Assembly (NCBI RefSeq): GCF_001941485.1
Contig: NZ_CP009247.1
Span: forward strand, 2,356,001 to 2,420,000
Reading direction: 5' to 3'
DNA length: 64,000 nucleotides
Origin: Corynebacterium frankenforstense DSM 45800
GTDB lineage: Bacteria > Actinomycetota > Actinomycetes > Mycobacteriales > Mycobacteriaceae
Shown here piece by piece: positions 44,963 through 54,876 of this stretch. Both the position numbers and the translations under genes were made by a program. A model generated the notes under the pieces. The model worked only from the letters and a program-made list of their open reading frames with translations. It made no database searches and was not told the origin of the DNA. Position 1 is the stretch's first letter; each line of letters starts with the position of its first letter.

Positions 44963-46101
44963 CCGCCCTGCGCCTGCGCGCCGCGGCCGCCGGGTTGCGC
45001 GCGGCCGCCGCCGACGCCCGCGCGACCGGCCGCGACTGGGCCGCCGAGGAGTCCGCACTCGCCGTCGACGTGGCCGGTGGCCCGGCGGCCGGCGTCGCGC
45101 GCCTGGCCGAGACCTCCCCGCCCTGGGCCGAGACGGCCGCGCAGATGACCGCGGTCGCCTCGGTGCTCGACCTCTCGGCCTCCCTGCACGAGCGGCTCAT
45201 CGGCTGGGAGGGCCCGCTCGCCGACCTCGCCGACGCCTTCGGCGCGGTCCTCGACCGGCGCTGCGCCGAGGAGGTCACCGCCCTGTGCACTCCGCCGGCC
45301 GCCCCGCCCGGGCGCCGCCTCGGCGACCTCGACGACCTCTCCCCCGACGCCGTCCACGAGCTGCAGCTGACCGAGAACCCCGAGCTCGCGCCGCTCTTCG
45401 CCGGCAGCGGGGCCCGCCTGCTCGAGGCCGGCCCCGACGGGATCGTCGCCGTGGTCGGCGACCTCGACGACGCGGACACCACCCTCACCTTCGTCGCCGG
45501 GGTCGGCTCCTCGAAGCCGGAGTCCTGGCCCGGTCACCTCTCCCGGGCCCGCGACCTGCACGCGGCGACCGGGGCCGCGACCGTGATGTGGCTCGGCTAC
45601 CGCGCACCCTCGACGCTGACCGGCGCGGTGGCCCGGGAGCCGGCGGCCAACGGCGCGGCGGACCTGCGCACCTTCCAGGCCTCGCTCGCCGCCCGCAACC
45701 CCGGGCAGCGCCGCGTGGTCCTCGGCCACAGCTACGGCTCCGTCGTCGCCGCCCGGGCCGCGCGCGACGACCGCGCACCGCTCGAGGCCGATGACCTGGT
45801 GCTCGTCGGCAGTCCGGGGGTGGACGCGAAAAACGCCGGCGAGCTCTCACTCGCCGGCGCAGGCGGGGTGCACGCGATCACGTCCGCGTCCGACCCCATC
45901 GGCCTGACCGTCGACGCCCGCGACGGGGTGCACGGGCGGGACCCGACGTCCCCCGGCTTCGGGGCGCGCGTGTGGCACGCGGGCCGGGGCGTGGACCACA
46001 GCGGTTACTGGGCGGACCCGGTCACGCTCGCCGCGCTCGCGGCGATCACGCGTGGTCCGGGCGATTCGACCGGCGTCTACGCGCCCCGGGGCTCCACATG
46101 A
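44947..46101 (+). CDS. DUF1023 alpha/beta hydrolase with helical N-terminus
   Basis: 384 residues. Residues 1-110 are alanine-rich helices (GLRAAAADARATGRDWAAEESAL), reminiscent of the Esx-like N-terminal domains found in many actinobacterial DUF1023 proteins. From about 120 an alpha/beta hydrolase fold follows, with the nucleophile elbow RRVVLGHSYGSVVAARAA, an Asp in TSASDPIG and a His in GVDHSGYW. The substrate is unknown; cutinase- or lipase-like activity is plausible by family. No signal peptide is seen. It overlaps the upstream small gene, and its last 56 bases overlap the convergent hspR. Confidence 0.82.
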   Translation: MAPALTALRLRAAAAGLRAAAADARATGRDWAAEESALAVDVAGGPAAGVARLAETSPPWAETAAQMTAVASVLDLSASLHERLIGWEGPLADLADAFGAVLDRRCAEEVTALCTPPAAPPGRRLGDLDDLSPDAVHELQLTENPELAPLFAGSGARLLEAGPDGIVAVVGDLDDADTTLTFVAGVGSSKPESWPGHLSRARDLHAATGAATVMWLGYRAPSTLTGAVAREPAANGAADLRTFQASLAARNPGQRRVVLGHSYGSVVAARAARDDRAPLEADDLVLVGSPGVDAKNAGELSLAGAGGVHAITSASDPIGLTVDARDGVHGRDPTSPGFGARVWHAGRGVDHSGYWADPVTLAALAAITRGPGDSTGVYAPRGST

Positions 46102-46474
46102 CCACGGCCGTAGACCGCGGCACGGGCACCAGCTCGCCGCCGCGCGTCCGGGCGGTGTGCGCCTCGCGCAGCGCCTCGTTCTCGGCCTCGAGATCGTCGA
46201 CGCGGCGCCGCAGTTCCGCGTTCTCGCGGTCGAGGTCCAGGATCGCCTTGATCCCGGCGAGGTTCACGCCGTCGACCTGGCTGAGCTTCTGCACCCTGCG
46301 CAGCAGCGCGACGTCCTCACGCGAGTAGCGCCGCCCGCCGCCGCGGGTGCGCGCGGGGGTCACCAGGCCGAGGCGGTCGTAGGTGCGCAGCGTCTGGGCG
46401 TGCATGCCGGAGAGCTGCGCGGCCACGGAGATCACGAAGACCTCCTCGGTGACCGGCTCTTCCTTGTCACTCAT
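46046..46474 (-). CDS. hspR: Heat-shock repressor HspR (MerR family)
   Basis: Represses the dnaK operon and clpB through HAIR sites, with DnaK as co-repressor in studied actinobacteria, 142 residues. The MerR-type N-terminal domain [54 protein letters not shown] is complete. A coiled coil ([22 protein letters not shown]) and a basic tail follow. It overlaps dnaJ by 4 bases as the last gene of dnaK-grpE-dnaJ-hspR, so it is autoregulated. Confidence 0.96.
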   Translation of the reverse strand: MSDKEEPVTEEVFVISVAAQLSGMHAQTLRTYDRLGLVTPARTRGGGRRYSREDVALLRRVQKLSQVDGVNLAGIKAILDLDRENAELRRRVDDLEAENEALREAHTARTRGGELVPVPRSTAVVMWSPGARRRRSNRPDHA

Positions 46475-47649
46475 CGCCGCGCCCCCTCCCAGTCGGCCCG
46501 CGGGTCGAAGCCGGACTCCCGCTCGGCCTGCGCGTAGGTGCGCAGCGCGGAGGTCGCGGCCGCGTCCAGGTGGGTCGGCACGTTCACCTCGACGGTGACC
46601 AGCAGGTCGCCGCCGTTGATGCCGCGGCCACGCACCCGCAGGGTGCGCCCGTCGCGGGTACCGGCGGGGATCTTCACGCGCACCGGCGAGTCCAGGGTCG
46701 GCACGGTGACCGTGTCGCCGAGCGCCAGCTCGGCGAAGGACACGGGCACGGTGACCTCCAGGTCGTCGCCCTTGCGGGTGAACACGGCGTCGTCACGCAC
46801 GTGGACGGTGACGAAGAGGTCGCCGGACGGCCGCCCGTTCGGGCCGGCCTCGCCCTGGCCGGCCAGGCGCACCTTCTGCCCGTCGATGACACCGGCGGGA
46901 ATGCGCACGGTGATCGAGCGGGTGCGGTGCACGGTGCCGGTGCCCGAGCACGTGGTGCACGGGTCCTCGATGACCTCGCCGGTGCCCTGGCACTTCGCGC
47001 ACGGCGCGGAGAACCCGAAGGCGCCGCGCTGCTCGTTGGTGTAGCCGGTGCCGTCGCACTCGGGGCAGTTGGCCTTCTCGCCCGAGCGGGAGCCCGAGCC
47101 GTGGCAGGTCGCGCAGGGCGCCTCGCCGGAGATCTGCAGCGGCAGGGTCGTGCCCTTGGCGGCCTCGCGGAAGTCGAGCGTTATCTGCGTCTCGACGTCG
47201 GCCCCCCGCGACGCCCGCCGCGACCGCGACGAAGCACGCTGGCGACCGCCACCCCTACCGCCAAAGATGTCACCGAAGAGGTCACCCAGACCGCCTTCTG
47301 CAGAAAATCCTCCACCCTGTCCGAAGATGTCGTTGACGTTGAATCCGTTCGCGCCCTGCGTCGACGTGCGAAACCCGCCGGGCGGGAACCCGGTACCTCC
47401 GAATCCGCCGTGGGCGATCATCGCCCGGAACTCGTCGTACTCCTTGCGCTTCTTCTCGTCGCCGACGACGTCGTAGGCCTCCGCGGCGCGCTTGAACCGG
47501 GCCTCGGCGGCCTTGTCGCCCGGCTTCTTGTCCGGGTGGTTCTCGCGTGCGATCTTGCGGTAGGCGCGCTTGATCTCGTCGTGGCCCGCGGACGAGGAGA
47601 CACCCAGGTCCGCGTAATAGTCTTTGTCTGCCCATTCACGTTCAGCCAC
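46471..47649 (-). CDS. dnaJ: Chaperone DnaJ
   Basis: Hsp40 co-chaperone that stimulates DnaK ATPase and delivers substrates, 392 residues. It has the J domain with HPD (ENHPDKKPG, about residue 37), a Gly/Phe region ([13 protein letters not shown]), and four zinc-binding CxxCxGxG repeats in which the third (CAKCQGTG) and fourth (CTTCSGTG) are clear and the first two are CATCHGSG and CPECDGTG. Substrate-binding C-terminal domains follow. The start is GTG 47649 with AGGAGGAG nine bases upstream. A 130-base gap with a hairpin and direct repeats separates it from grpE. Confidence 0.96.
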   Translation of the reverse strand: MAEREWADKDYYADLGVSSSAGHDEIKRAYRKIARENHPDKKPGDKAAEARFKRAAEAYDVVGDEKKRKEYDEFRAMIAHGGFGGTGFPPGGFRTSTQGANGFNVNDIFGQGGGFSAEGGLGDLFGDIFGGRGGGRQRASSRSRRASRGADVETQITLDFREAAKGTTLPLQISGEAPCATCHGSGSRSGEKANCPECDGTGYTNEQRGAFGFSAPCAKCQGTGEVIEDPCTTCSGTGTVHRTRSITVRIPAGVIDGQKVRLAGQGEAGPNGRPSGDLFVTVHVRDDAVFTRKGDDLEVTVPVSFAELALGDTVTVPTLDSPVRVKIPAGTRDGRTLRVRGRGINGGDLLVTVEVNVPTHLDAAATSALRTYAQAERESGFDPRADWEGARR

Positions 47650-47704
47650 TGGGCATCTCCTCCTTCCGCCATCGTCTTCATCGGTGGTCGGGCTAACTGA
47701 ATAC

Positions 47705-47737
47705 GGTGCTAAATCTGTCTAAGTAAAAGGTGCTAAA
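47705..47737 (-). repeat. 9-bp direct repeat upstream of dnaJ
   Basis: TTTAGCACC (minus strand) at 47729-47737 and 47705-47713, a 24-base period, between grpE and dnaJ. It shares TTAGCAC with one half of CIRCE, but the copies are direct, not inverted. Confidence 0.6.
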
Positions 47738-47740
47738 GGT

Positions 47741-47770
47741 CCGGGCCGCCGGCTCGCGCCGACGGCCCGG
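47741..47770 (-). terminator. Intra-operon hairpin between grpE and dnaJ
   Basis: CCGGGCCG / CGGCCCGG plus an inner CGG/CCG, 11 bp with one mismatch. On the minus strand it is followed by ACCTTTAGCACCTTTTAC. It probably reduces read-through into dnaJ-hspR. Confidence 0.5.
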
Positions 47771-47779
47771 GAGGCGGGG

Positions 47780-48435
47780 CTAGGCCTCCTCGGTGTGCTC
47801 CGCGTCCGCGGAGTCCTCGGAGTCCCCGTTGTCCGCCGGGGCGTCGCCCTGCGGGTCGCCGATGATCACCATCGCGGTGCGCACCGTCTTCCCGCCGAGG
47901 GAGAAGCCCTGCCGCAGGACGTTGCCGAGGACCTTCTCGTCGCCGGTCGAGGCGTCCTGGACGGCCTCGTGGATCTCCGGGTCGAAGGGCTCGCCCTCCT
48001 CGCCGAAGGCCTCCAGGCCCAGCGAGTCGAGCGTGCCGCGGAACTTGTCCGCGAAGGACTTCAGCGGTCCGTCCTCGAGGTCGCCGTGGCGGCGGGCCAG
48101 CTCGAGGTCGTCGAGGATCGGCAGCAGCTGGCCGACCACGCCGGCGCGGGCGTGCTCGACGGCGGCCTGGCGTTCCCGCTCGGTGCGCCGCCGGTAGTTG
48201 GTGTACTCGGCGGTGACCCGCTGCAGGTCCTCCGTGCGCTCGGCGAGCTCGGCCGCGAGGCCGTCCTCCGCCTCGTGCGCAGCCTCCGCCTCCGGCTCAG
48301 CAGCCTCAGCGTCGGCGGCAGCGGCGTCGTCCACCACGGCCTCCGCCTCCTCGACGGCGGCCTCAGCGGACTCGGGGCTGGTCGCCTCCGGGTCGGTCGC
48401 CTCGGGGGCGCCGGGGTCGTCGCTCATCGGGTTGG

Positions 48436-48439
<4 letters not shown>
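47780..48439 (-). CDS. grpE: Nucleotide exchange factor GrpE
   Basis: Releases ADP from DnaK, 219 residues. A long acidic, Ala/Glu-rich disordered N-terminus (about 70 residues) precedes the coiled coil [28 protein letters not shown] and the beta domain with [25 protein letters not shown] and [21 protein letters not shown]. The ATG overlaps the dnaK stop by 4 bases. Confidence 0.96.
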
Positions 48440-50292
<1,853 letters not shown>

Positions 50293-50342
50293 GGTGTGTG
50301 TTCCTCCTGATTTAAGTGTTCGTTCGTTAGCTTCTGGCGGAG

Positions 50343-50404
50343 TTGACCCGTCGCGGCTCAACGCGGACCACTGTAACAGAATCCCTTGAGCCAGGCTCAC
50401 TCAA
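50343..50404. promoter_or_regulatory. HAIR-type HspR operators upstream of dnaK
   Basis: TTGAGC-N7-ACTCAA at 50386-50404 is a near-consensus HAIR. TTGACC-N7-GCTCAA at 50343-50361 is a weaker second copy. Both lie between the SigH-type promoter and the dnaK ATG. Confidence 0.75.
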
Positions 50405-50418
50405 CCTCGCACCAGGTA

Positions 50419-50444
50419 CAACGCCCCGGCGCCAAAATTGTTCC
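50419..50444 (-). promoter_or_regulatory. SigH-type promoter of dnaK
   Basis: GGAAC (50440-50444) and CGTTG (50419-50423) on the minus strand, 16 bases apart, upstream of the better HAIR site. Confidence 0.6.
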
Positions 50445-50795
50445 ATACAGACTCAACTTTCTCCGTCTCCGCAGCTCAACGCACATAAATTTCCGACGTC
50501 GCGCGTCCCCCACCCTGTGCAGCCCTCTCCCAACGTGCGTGCCTGCGCACCGTCAACCGCGCACCGTCGACCGCGCTTTGTCGAGCAAGCGCCGTCGAGC
50601 AAGCGCAGTCGACCGCGCACGGTCGCCTGCGCGCCGACGCCCTGGGCGCGGGGCGTCGTTAATCTCGTGGACTGTTTCCCGGGCACTCTCCCCGGGCTGC
50701 CGCCCGGGCACTCTCCCCGGCCATCTCCCGGGCGGGCCCGGCCCGCGGCGGCCGTCCGGGTGTCCCTCGGCGGTCCGCTCCGATACGCTCGCTAT

Positions 50796-52208
50796 ATGAC
50801 GAACTCCGATAAGTCCGGTGAGCAGCCCGCGGGCTCGCGCACCGAAGAGCAGATCGAGCGCTCCGAGCAGGTCGATCCGCCGACCCCGCCGGAGGAGGAC
50901 GCCCAGCGCCGCATGACGGAGGACTTCCCCGCCACGGTCCACGCGCACGTGGAGGGCACCTTCGCCGGCGCGGTCGAGCGCGACGAGGGCGTGACCGACC
51001 GCGGCGTGATCATCGGCCGCGACGGCCGCTGGGCCGCCGGCTGGGCGCTGCGCTTCATCATCATGGTCGCCGCCGGCTGGATCCTCTGGCAGGGCCTCGG
51101 CATGGTCTGGACCGGCCTGCTGCCGGTGCTGCTCGCGCTCATCGTCTGCACCGTCCTGTGGCCGCCGGTCAAGTGGCTGCGCGAGCACAAGGTCCCGGCG
51201 TCGCTCGCCGTCGTGATCACGCTGCTCGGCGCGGTCGCGATCATCTTCGGCGTCGGCGCCCTCATCGCGCCGTCGATCCGCAAGCAGATCCCGGTGCTCG
51301 TGGAGCAGGCGCAGGACGGCGGCCAGCGGCTGCTGGACTGGGTGCAGGGCCCGCCGCTCAACCTGGAGCTCGGCGAGTTCGAGAACCTGCTCAACGACGT
51401 CATGGGCTTCCTGCAGGAGCGCGCCTCGCAGATCGCCTCCGGTGTCTTCGCCGGCCTGTCGGGGGCGACCTCGGCGGCGGTGACGCTGCTGGTCATGGTC
51501 GTCATGACGTTCTTCTTCCTCAAGGACGGCCCGCGCTTCCTGCCCTGGATGCGTCAGTACACCGGCGGCAACGCGGGCTGGCACCTGACCGAGGTGCTCT
51601 CCCGGTCCTGGAACACGCTGGCCGGCTTCATCCGCGCGCAGGCGCTGGTCTCCGCGGTCGACGCCGTCTTCATCGGTCTGGGCCTGGTCGTGCTGCAGGT
51701 GCCGCTGGCGCTGGCGCTGGCCGTGATCACGTTCTTCGCGGGCTTCATCCCGATCATCGGTGCGTTCACCGCCGGCGCTCTGGCCGTCGTCATCGCGCTG
51801 GTGACCAACGGCCTGACCAACGCGCTGCTGGTGCTCGCGCTCATCGTCCTGGTCCAGCAGATCGAGGGCAACGTGCTCTCGCCGATCATCCAGTCGAAGG
51901 CGATGAACCTGCACGCCGCGATCGTGCTGCTCTCGGTGACGGTCGGTTCCACGCTCTTCGGCATCATGGGTGCCTTCCTCGCGGTGCCGGTCGCCGCCGT
52001 CGTGGCCGTGTGGTTCCGCTACCACTCGGAGATGGTGGCGCTGCGCGCCGGCGAGATCACGATCGACGACATCCAGATCGCGACCGCCCGCGGCGAGACT
52101 CTCACCGCGTCCGAGGGCTTCACCAAGGTCCGTGAGCACCTGCGGGATCTCACGAGCTTCAAGAAGACCCGTGGCTCCGCCGTCGCGGTCGGCAAGCCGG
52201 AGGACTGA
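50796..52208 (+). CDS. AI-2E family (PerM/UPF0118) transporter
   Basis: Membrane permease, 470 residues. A hydrophilic acidic N-terminus of about 85 residues precedes about eight hydrophobic segments: FIIMVAAGWILWQGLGMVW, LLPVLLALIVCTVLW, LAVVITLLGAVAIIFGVGALI, then after a large loop AVTLLVMVVMTFFFLKDG, and the conserved FIRAQALVSAVDAVFIGLGLVVLQVP, FIPIIGAFTAG and VQQIEGNVLSPIIQSKAMNLH. These match the family formerly called AI-2 exporters; the true substrate is uncertain (possibly Na+/H+). TACGCT lies six bases before ATG 50796; leaderless. A strong terminator follows. Confidence 0.9.
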   Translation: MTNSDKSGEQPAGSRTEEQIERSEQVDPPTPPEEDAQRRMTEDFPATVHAHVEGTFAGAVERDEGVTDRGVIIGRDGRWAAGWALRFIIMVAAGWILWQGLGMVWTGLLPVLLALIVCTVLWPPVKWLREHKVPASLAVVITLLGAVAIIFGVGALIAPSIRKQIPVLVEQAQDGGQRLLDWVQGPPLNLELGEFENLLNDVMGFLQERASQIASGVFAGLSGATSAAVTLLVMVVMTFFFLKDGPRFLPWMRQYTGGNAGWHLTEVLSRSWNTLAGFIRAQALVSAVDAVFIGLGLVVLQVPLALALAVITFFAGFIPIIGAFTAGALAVVIALVTNGLTNALLVLALIVLVQQIEGNVLSPIIQSKAMNLHAAIVLLSVTVGSTLFGIMGAFLAVPVAAVVAVWFRYHSEMVALRAGEITIDDIQIATARGETLTASEGFTKVREHLRDLTSFKKTRGSAVAVGKPED

Positions 52209-52241
52209 GTCCACTCTCCTTCACCTCCTCTCCTTGCTTTC

Positions 52242-52276
52242 CGACGCCCGCGCCCTGCGCGTGGGCGTCGTTTTTT
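52242..52276 (+). terminator. Rho-independent terminator of the AI-2E gene
   Basis: Stem CGACGCCC / GGGCGTCG (8 bp) with a GC-rich 13-base loop that can extend the pairing, followed by six T. The only textbook U-tract terminator in the window. Confidence 0.9.
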
Positions 52277-52385
52277 GTGGTTTGCGGGGGTTGGGGCTCT
52301 CGGGCCGAGGATTCTCTAGGCCCGGAGGTTCTCGGGCTCGACGAGAACCCGGGGCAGCAGAGAACCCGGTCAGAACGTCGCCTGG

Positions 52386-53903
52386 TCAGAAGGGCACCGG
52401 GGCGGCCGGGTCGTAACCGATCTTTTCGTTATGGGCAGCCCGCTTCGCCTCACCCCGGGCCCTCGCCCGCTCCTCAGCCTGCCGACGATGCTCCGCCACC
52501 GTCATCGCAAGACGCGCCCCACCCGGAGTCAGAGGCCCGTCCGGGACACTGACCTGGAAGATGTTGCCCGGCAACAACCACACCGTCATCCCCGACACCG
52601 GGTCGTGGAGGTATTTCACCTGCCCGTCGGTCTTCAGGTTGTGCCAGTGCTGCGACACCCTCGAGGCATTATCCAGTGCCGTGGCCCCGCCCTCCTCATG
52701 AGGGATGCGGTGCTCGAACTGCGTGGCCGGTGTCTTCGTCGTCGACGACGGGCCCGAGCAGTCGGCGTGCACACCCGTAACCCAGGCGTCCAGCCCCATC
52801 GTCGGATCATGGGCGGCGGTTTCCTCCTGCCGGCCCAAGGTGGCGTCTTTGACGGTGGTGACCATCTCCTCCCAGCGGGCCTGGGCGGCAGGCGACAGCC
52901 AGCCGGCACCGGGCAGCCACATCGGCGCTTCGGTCAGATCAGCGGCCTGGTAGACCCACTTGGTCACGGTGACGGTGGTGTTGTCGGTCAACGTGTCGTA
53001 GAACGCCTGGGTCAGACTCGTCCCATCGGAGAGGGATTTCGTCTGCAGCACGGCGTTGAGGATGCTGGCCTGATCATCCGGCAGGGTGATGCGGTACTCG
53101 GTCACCCCGGCAAGGGAGTCGTCCGCCTCGAAGATGCCGGGTATCGGTGCGGGTGTGCCGTCGTCGTCGAAGTCGCGGGGCAGGCGGATCTCGGGGTCGT
53201 AGAGGTTGACCAGTTCGTTGATCTTGTCGCTGATCTTCGAGGTCGTCGGAAACGCCTGCCTCGGCGCGGTCGGGGTGAGAAAGTCAGTGATGCCCTCATC
53301 GATACGTGCCAGGATCACGGGGTCCCCCACGGCCATGACGGCGGCGCCGATGGTGCGCAGCGAGCTGACCTCGATGTGGAAGAGCATCTCCTGTAGGGCC
53401 TTCAGCCTGGGCAGTTTGTCGATGTAGGCGCCAAGCGAGGTCACGTAGGAGTCTTTGATCGTGTAGCGGCTGACCGCGGTGGAGGCGGCCATGCGTGTCG
53501 AGTAGGCGGTGATGGTCTCGTTGGCGCGGGGTTGGTTGTCCATCCAGATCTCGTAGTCGAGGCGCCGTTTCCATTGGCTTTTCACGGCCACGGGGTCGGT
53601 CTGGTCGGTGTTCGAGAAGTAGTTGGGTGGGTTGGTGCCGTCTTTTTGTGGGATGTGTCCTGCGGGGGCCTGGTTTTTCCGCCACCGGTTGGCGCGCATG
53701 AGTCGTAGTTCCTCTTCGCGTCGGTTACGGGCGGCCTGGCGGGCGCGCAGTCGGGTCTTGATTTTCTTGGCGGCGATGCGTCGGCGCCGGCTGGTCTCCT
53801 GCCGGGCCATCGTGCGGTGAGCTTGGGGGATTCCGAGCCTCTTTTTGATGTGGGTGTTCGATCCTTTGTGGTGGCCTTTTCGTTGTCCCCGGTGGTGTCG
53901 CAT
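52386..53903 (-). CDS. DUF222/13E12-like HNH endonuclease domain protein
   Basis: 505 residues. Residues 1-80 are strongly basic (HHRGQRKGHHKG, TSRRRRIAAKKIKTRLRARQAARNRREEELR), suited to nucleic-acid binding. The centre (about 105-370) is helical and resembles DUF222. The C-terminal HNH motif is TQFEHRIPHEEGG (first His) with TALDNASRVSQHWHNLKTDG (Asn and final His), at about residues 415-450. The usual zinc-knuckle cysteines of 13E12 proteins are mostly replaced: only one Cys (ADCSGP) remains. The ATG has AGAAAGGA just upstream. Codon use is less GC-rich than its neighbours. The palindrome array lies 167 bases upstream. Its role is unknown; homing, repeat-associated or defence-like activity are all possible. 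Confidence 0.8.
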   Translation of the reverse strand: MRHHRGQRKGHHKGSNTHIKKRLGIPQAHRTMARQETSRRRRIAAKKIKTRLRARQAARNRREEELRLMRANRWRKNQAPAGHIPQKDGTNPPNYFSNTDQTDPVAVKSQWKRRLDYEIWMDNQPRANETITAYSTRMAASTAVSRYTIKDSYVTSLGAYIDKLPRLKALQEMLFHIEVSSLRTIGAAVMAVGDPVILARIDEGITDFLTPTAPRQAFPTTSKISDKINELVNLYDPEIRLPRDFDDDGTPAPIPGIFEADDSLAGVTEYRITLPDDQASILNAVLQTKSLSDGTSLTQAFYDTLTDNTTVTVTKWVYQAADLTEAPMWLPGAGWLSPAAQARWEEMVTTVKDATLGRQEETAAHDPTMGLDAWVTGVHADCSGPSSTTKTPATQFEHRIPHEEGGATALDNASRVSQHWHNLKTDGQVKYLHDPVSGMTVWLLPGNIFQVSVPDGPLTPGGARLAMTVAEHRRQAEERARARGEAKRAAHNEKIGYDPAAPVPF

Positions 53904-54070
53904 GGTCCTTTCTACCCCCTGGTTATGTGGTGTGTGCTGGTGTTTTGTTGTGTCTTGTGTGTTCGGGTTTCAGTGTAGTGGAGGGGTGTGACATGGGTCG
54001 GTCATGTGTTCGAATATGGGCTGAGAGTTTTGGGGTGGGCGCGTGCCGGATGGTGCTCGCGGGTAGGGGT

Positions 54071-54638
54071 TGCAGTAGGCCACTGCACTGCCGTTCCGAA
54101 GTCGACATCGGTGGGACTGGATGGGGGCTGCAGTAGGTCACTGCGCTGCCGTTCCGAAGTCGATATCGGCGGGACTGGATGGGGGCTGCAGTAGATCACT
54201 GCGCCGGGAGACCAGACGGGAGGAGGCCTGTGGTGTCGCGGCTGCCTGCCCAGGTCTTGCAGTGAGTTGCTGCAACGGGGCCCAACGGTCGGCAAGCTCT
54301 CATGGCCGGCGGGTCACCGACTCTAAGCTTGCAGTAGGTCACTGCATCAGTGCCGATAAGGCGACGGACCCCGGAGACTGTCGAGGCTTGCAGTAGATGA
54401 CTGCAACGCGATGCCGGACGGGCGGAGCCACGGTCCGGAAACCTGCCATTCCCCAACGGGACCGGTGCGGTAACCCACTGCGCCGGCACCCGAGTCCCTC
54501 GACGAGACGTTGCAGTAGATCACTGCGCCCCCGGTCCGACACACCCCGCCCCTCCCTGACCCGGCCCCGAAGTTCTTGCAGTGAATCACTACATGACCGG
54601 CCGACGTAGGCGGGAGAATCTTGCAGTAGATCACTGCA
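54071..54638. repeat. Array of ten 17-bp palindromic repeats
   Basis: Consensus TTGCAGTAGATCACTGCA, with arms TGCAGT / ACTGC(A/G) and a five-base centre (mostly AGRTC), all in the same orientation. Copies start at 54071, 54129, 54187, 54258, 54330, 54389, 54466, 54511, 54577 and 54622. Period 45-77 bases; spacers are unique except the first two, which are near-identical 41-mers. Left arms are intact in nine of ten copies and right arms vary more (copy 4 GCTGCA, copy 9 ACTACA). Copy 7 has changes in both arms. On the minus strand the array is upstream of the HNH gene. Confidence 0.9.
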
Positions 54639-54763
54639 CACCCCAATCCGGGCCAACCCCCAGGCGGAACCAGACCAAGAACCACCTTCACCTCGACAAA
54701 CAGTTACCGGCTAAGCACCATCACGGGCGTTACCCACCATCAGAGCGACCCACGACCGTCGTC

Positions 54764-54820
54764 AAGCAACAAGCAACAAGCAACAACCAACAAGCACCAA
54801 GCACCAAGCACCAGCAACCC
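54764..54820 (+). repeat. Heptamer microsatellites (CAAGCAA)n and (CACCAAG)n
   Basis: Three CAAGCAA units, an interruption, then three CACCAAG-type units in a purely A/C/G stretch on the plus strand with almost no T, unlike the surrounding genome. Confidence 0.75.
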
Positions 54821-54876
54821 GCAACCACAACCCGTCGACACTGAACGCCAACCGCCCCACCGCCGACGCCGCGCCC

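Larger units (their letters stand above)
50293..50795. other. Divergent region dnaK / AI-2E transporter
   Basis: 503 bases without a convincing gene. The dnaK side carries its ribosome site, HAIR sites and a SigH-type promoter (50343-50445). Bases 50545-50640 are low-complexity imperfect repeats of the type cgtcgaccgcgc / gtcgagcaagcgc. CCGGGCACTCTCCCCGG occurs at about 50679 and about 50702. The right edge holds TACGCT (50784-50789), the -10 of the transporter. Confidence 0.6.
53904..54876. other. Non-coding island with palindrome array
   Basis: 973 bases with no credible gene. The left part (53904-54070) is G/T-rich on the plus strand. The middle holds ten palindromic repeats. The right part (54640-54840) is A/C-rich and contains short heptamer repeats. 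Open frames here exist only because stop codons are rare in GC-rich repeats. Confidence 0.7.

Noticed and set aside
47705..47737. CIRCE element before dnaJ
   Set aside because: CIRCE needs TTAGCACTC-N9-GAGTGCTAA; the two copies here are direct and lack the inverted half. HspR/HAIR is the system present.
53927..54136. Plus-strand small protein left of the array
   Set aside because: No ribosome site or -10 box, G/T-biased composition, and its frame runs into the palindromes.
54071..54638. CRISPR array
   Set aside because: Repeats are only 17-18 bp, strongly palindromic and degenerate; spacers vary from about 28 to 60 bases, and no cas gene is present in the window.
54196..54691. Small minus-strand proteins containing repeated AVIYC / VVIHC motifs
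   Set aside because: These are translations of the palindromes themselves; the frame is not kept through the array (several periods are not multiples of three) and no start signal is seen.
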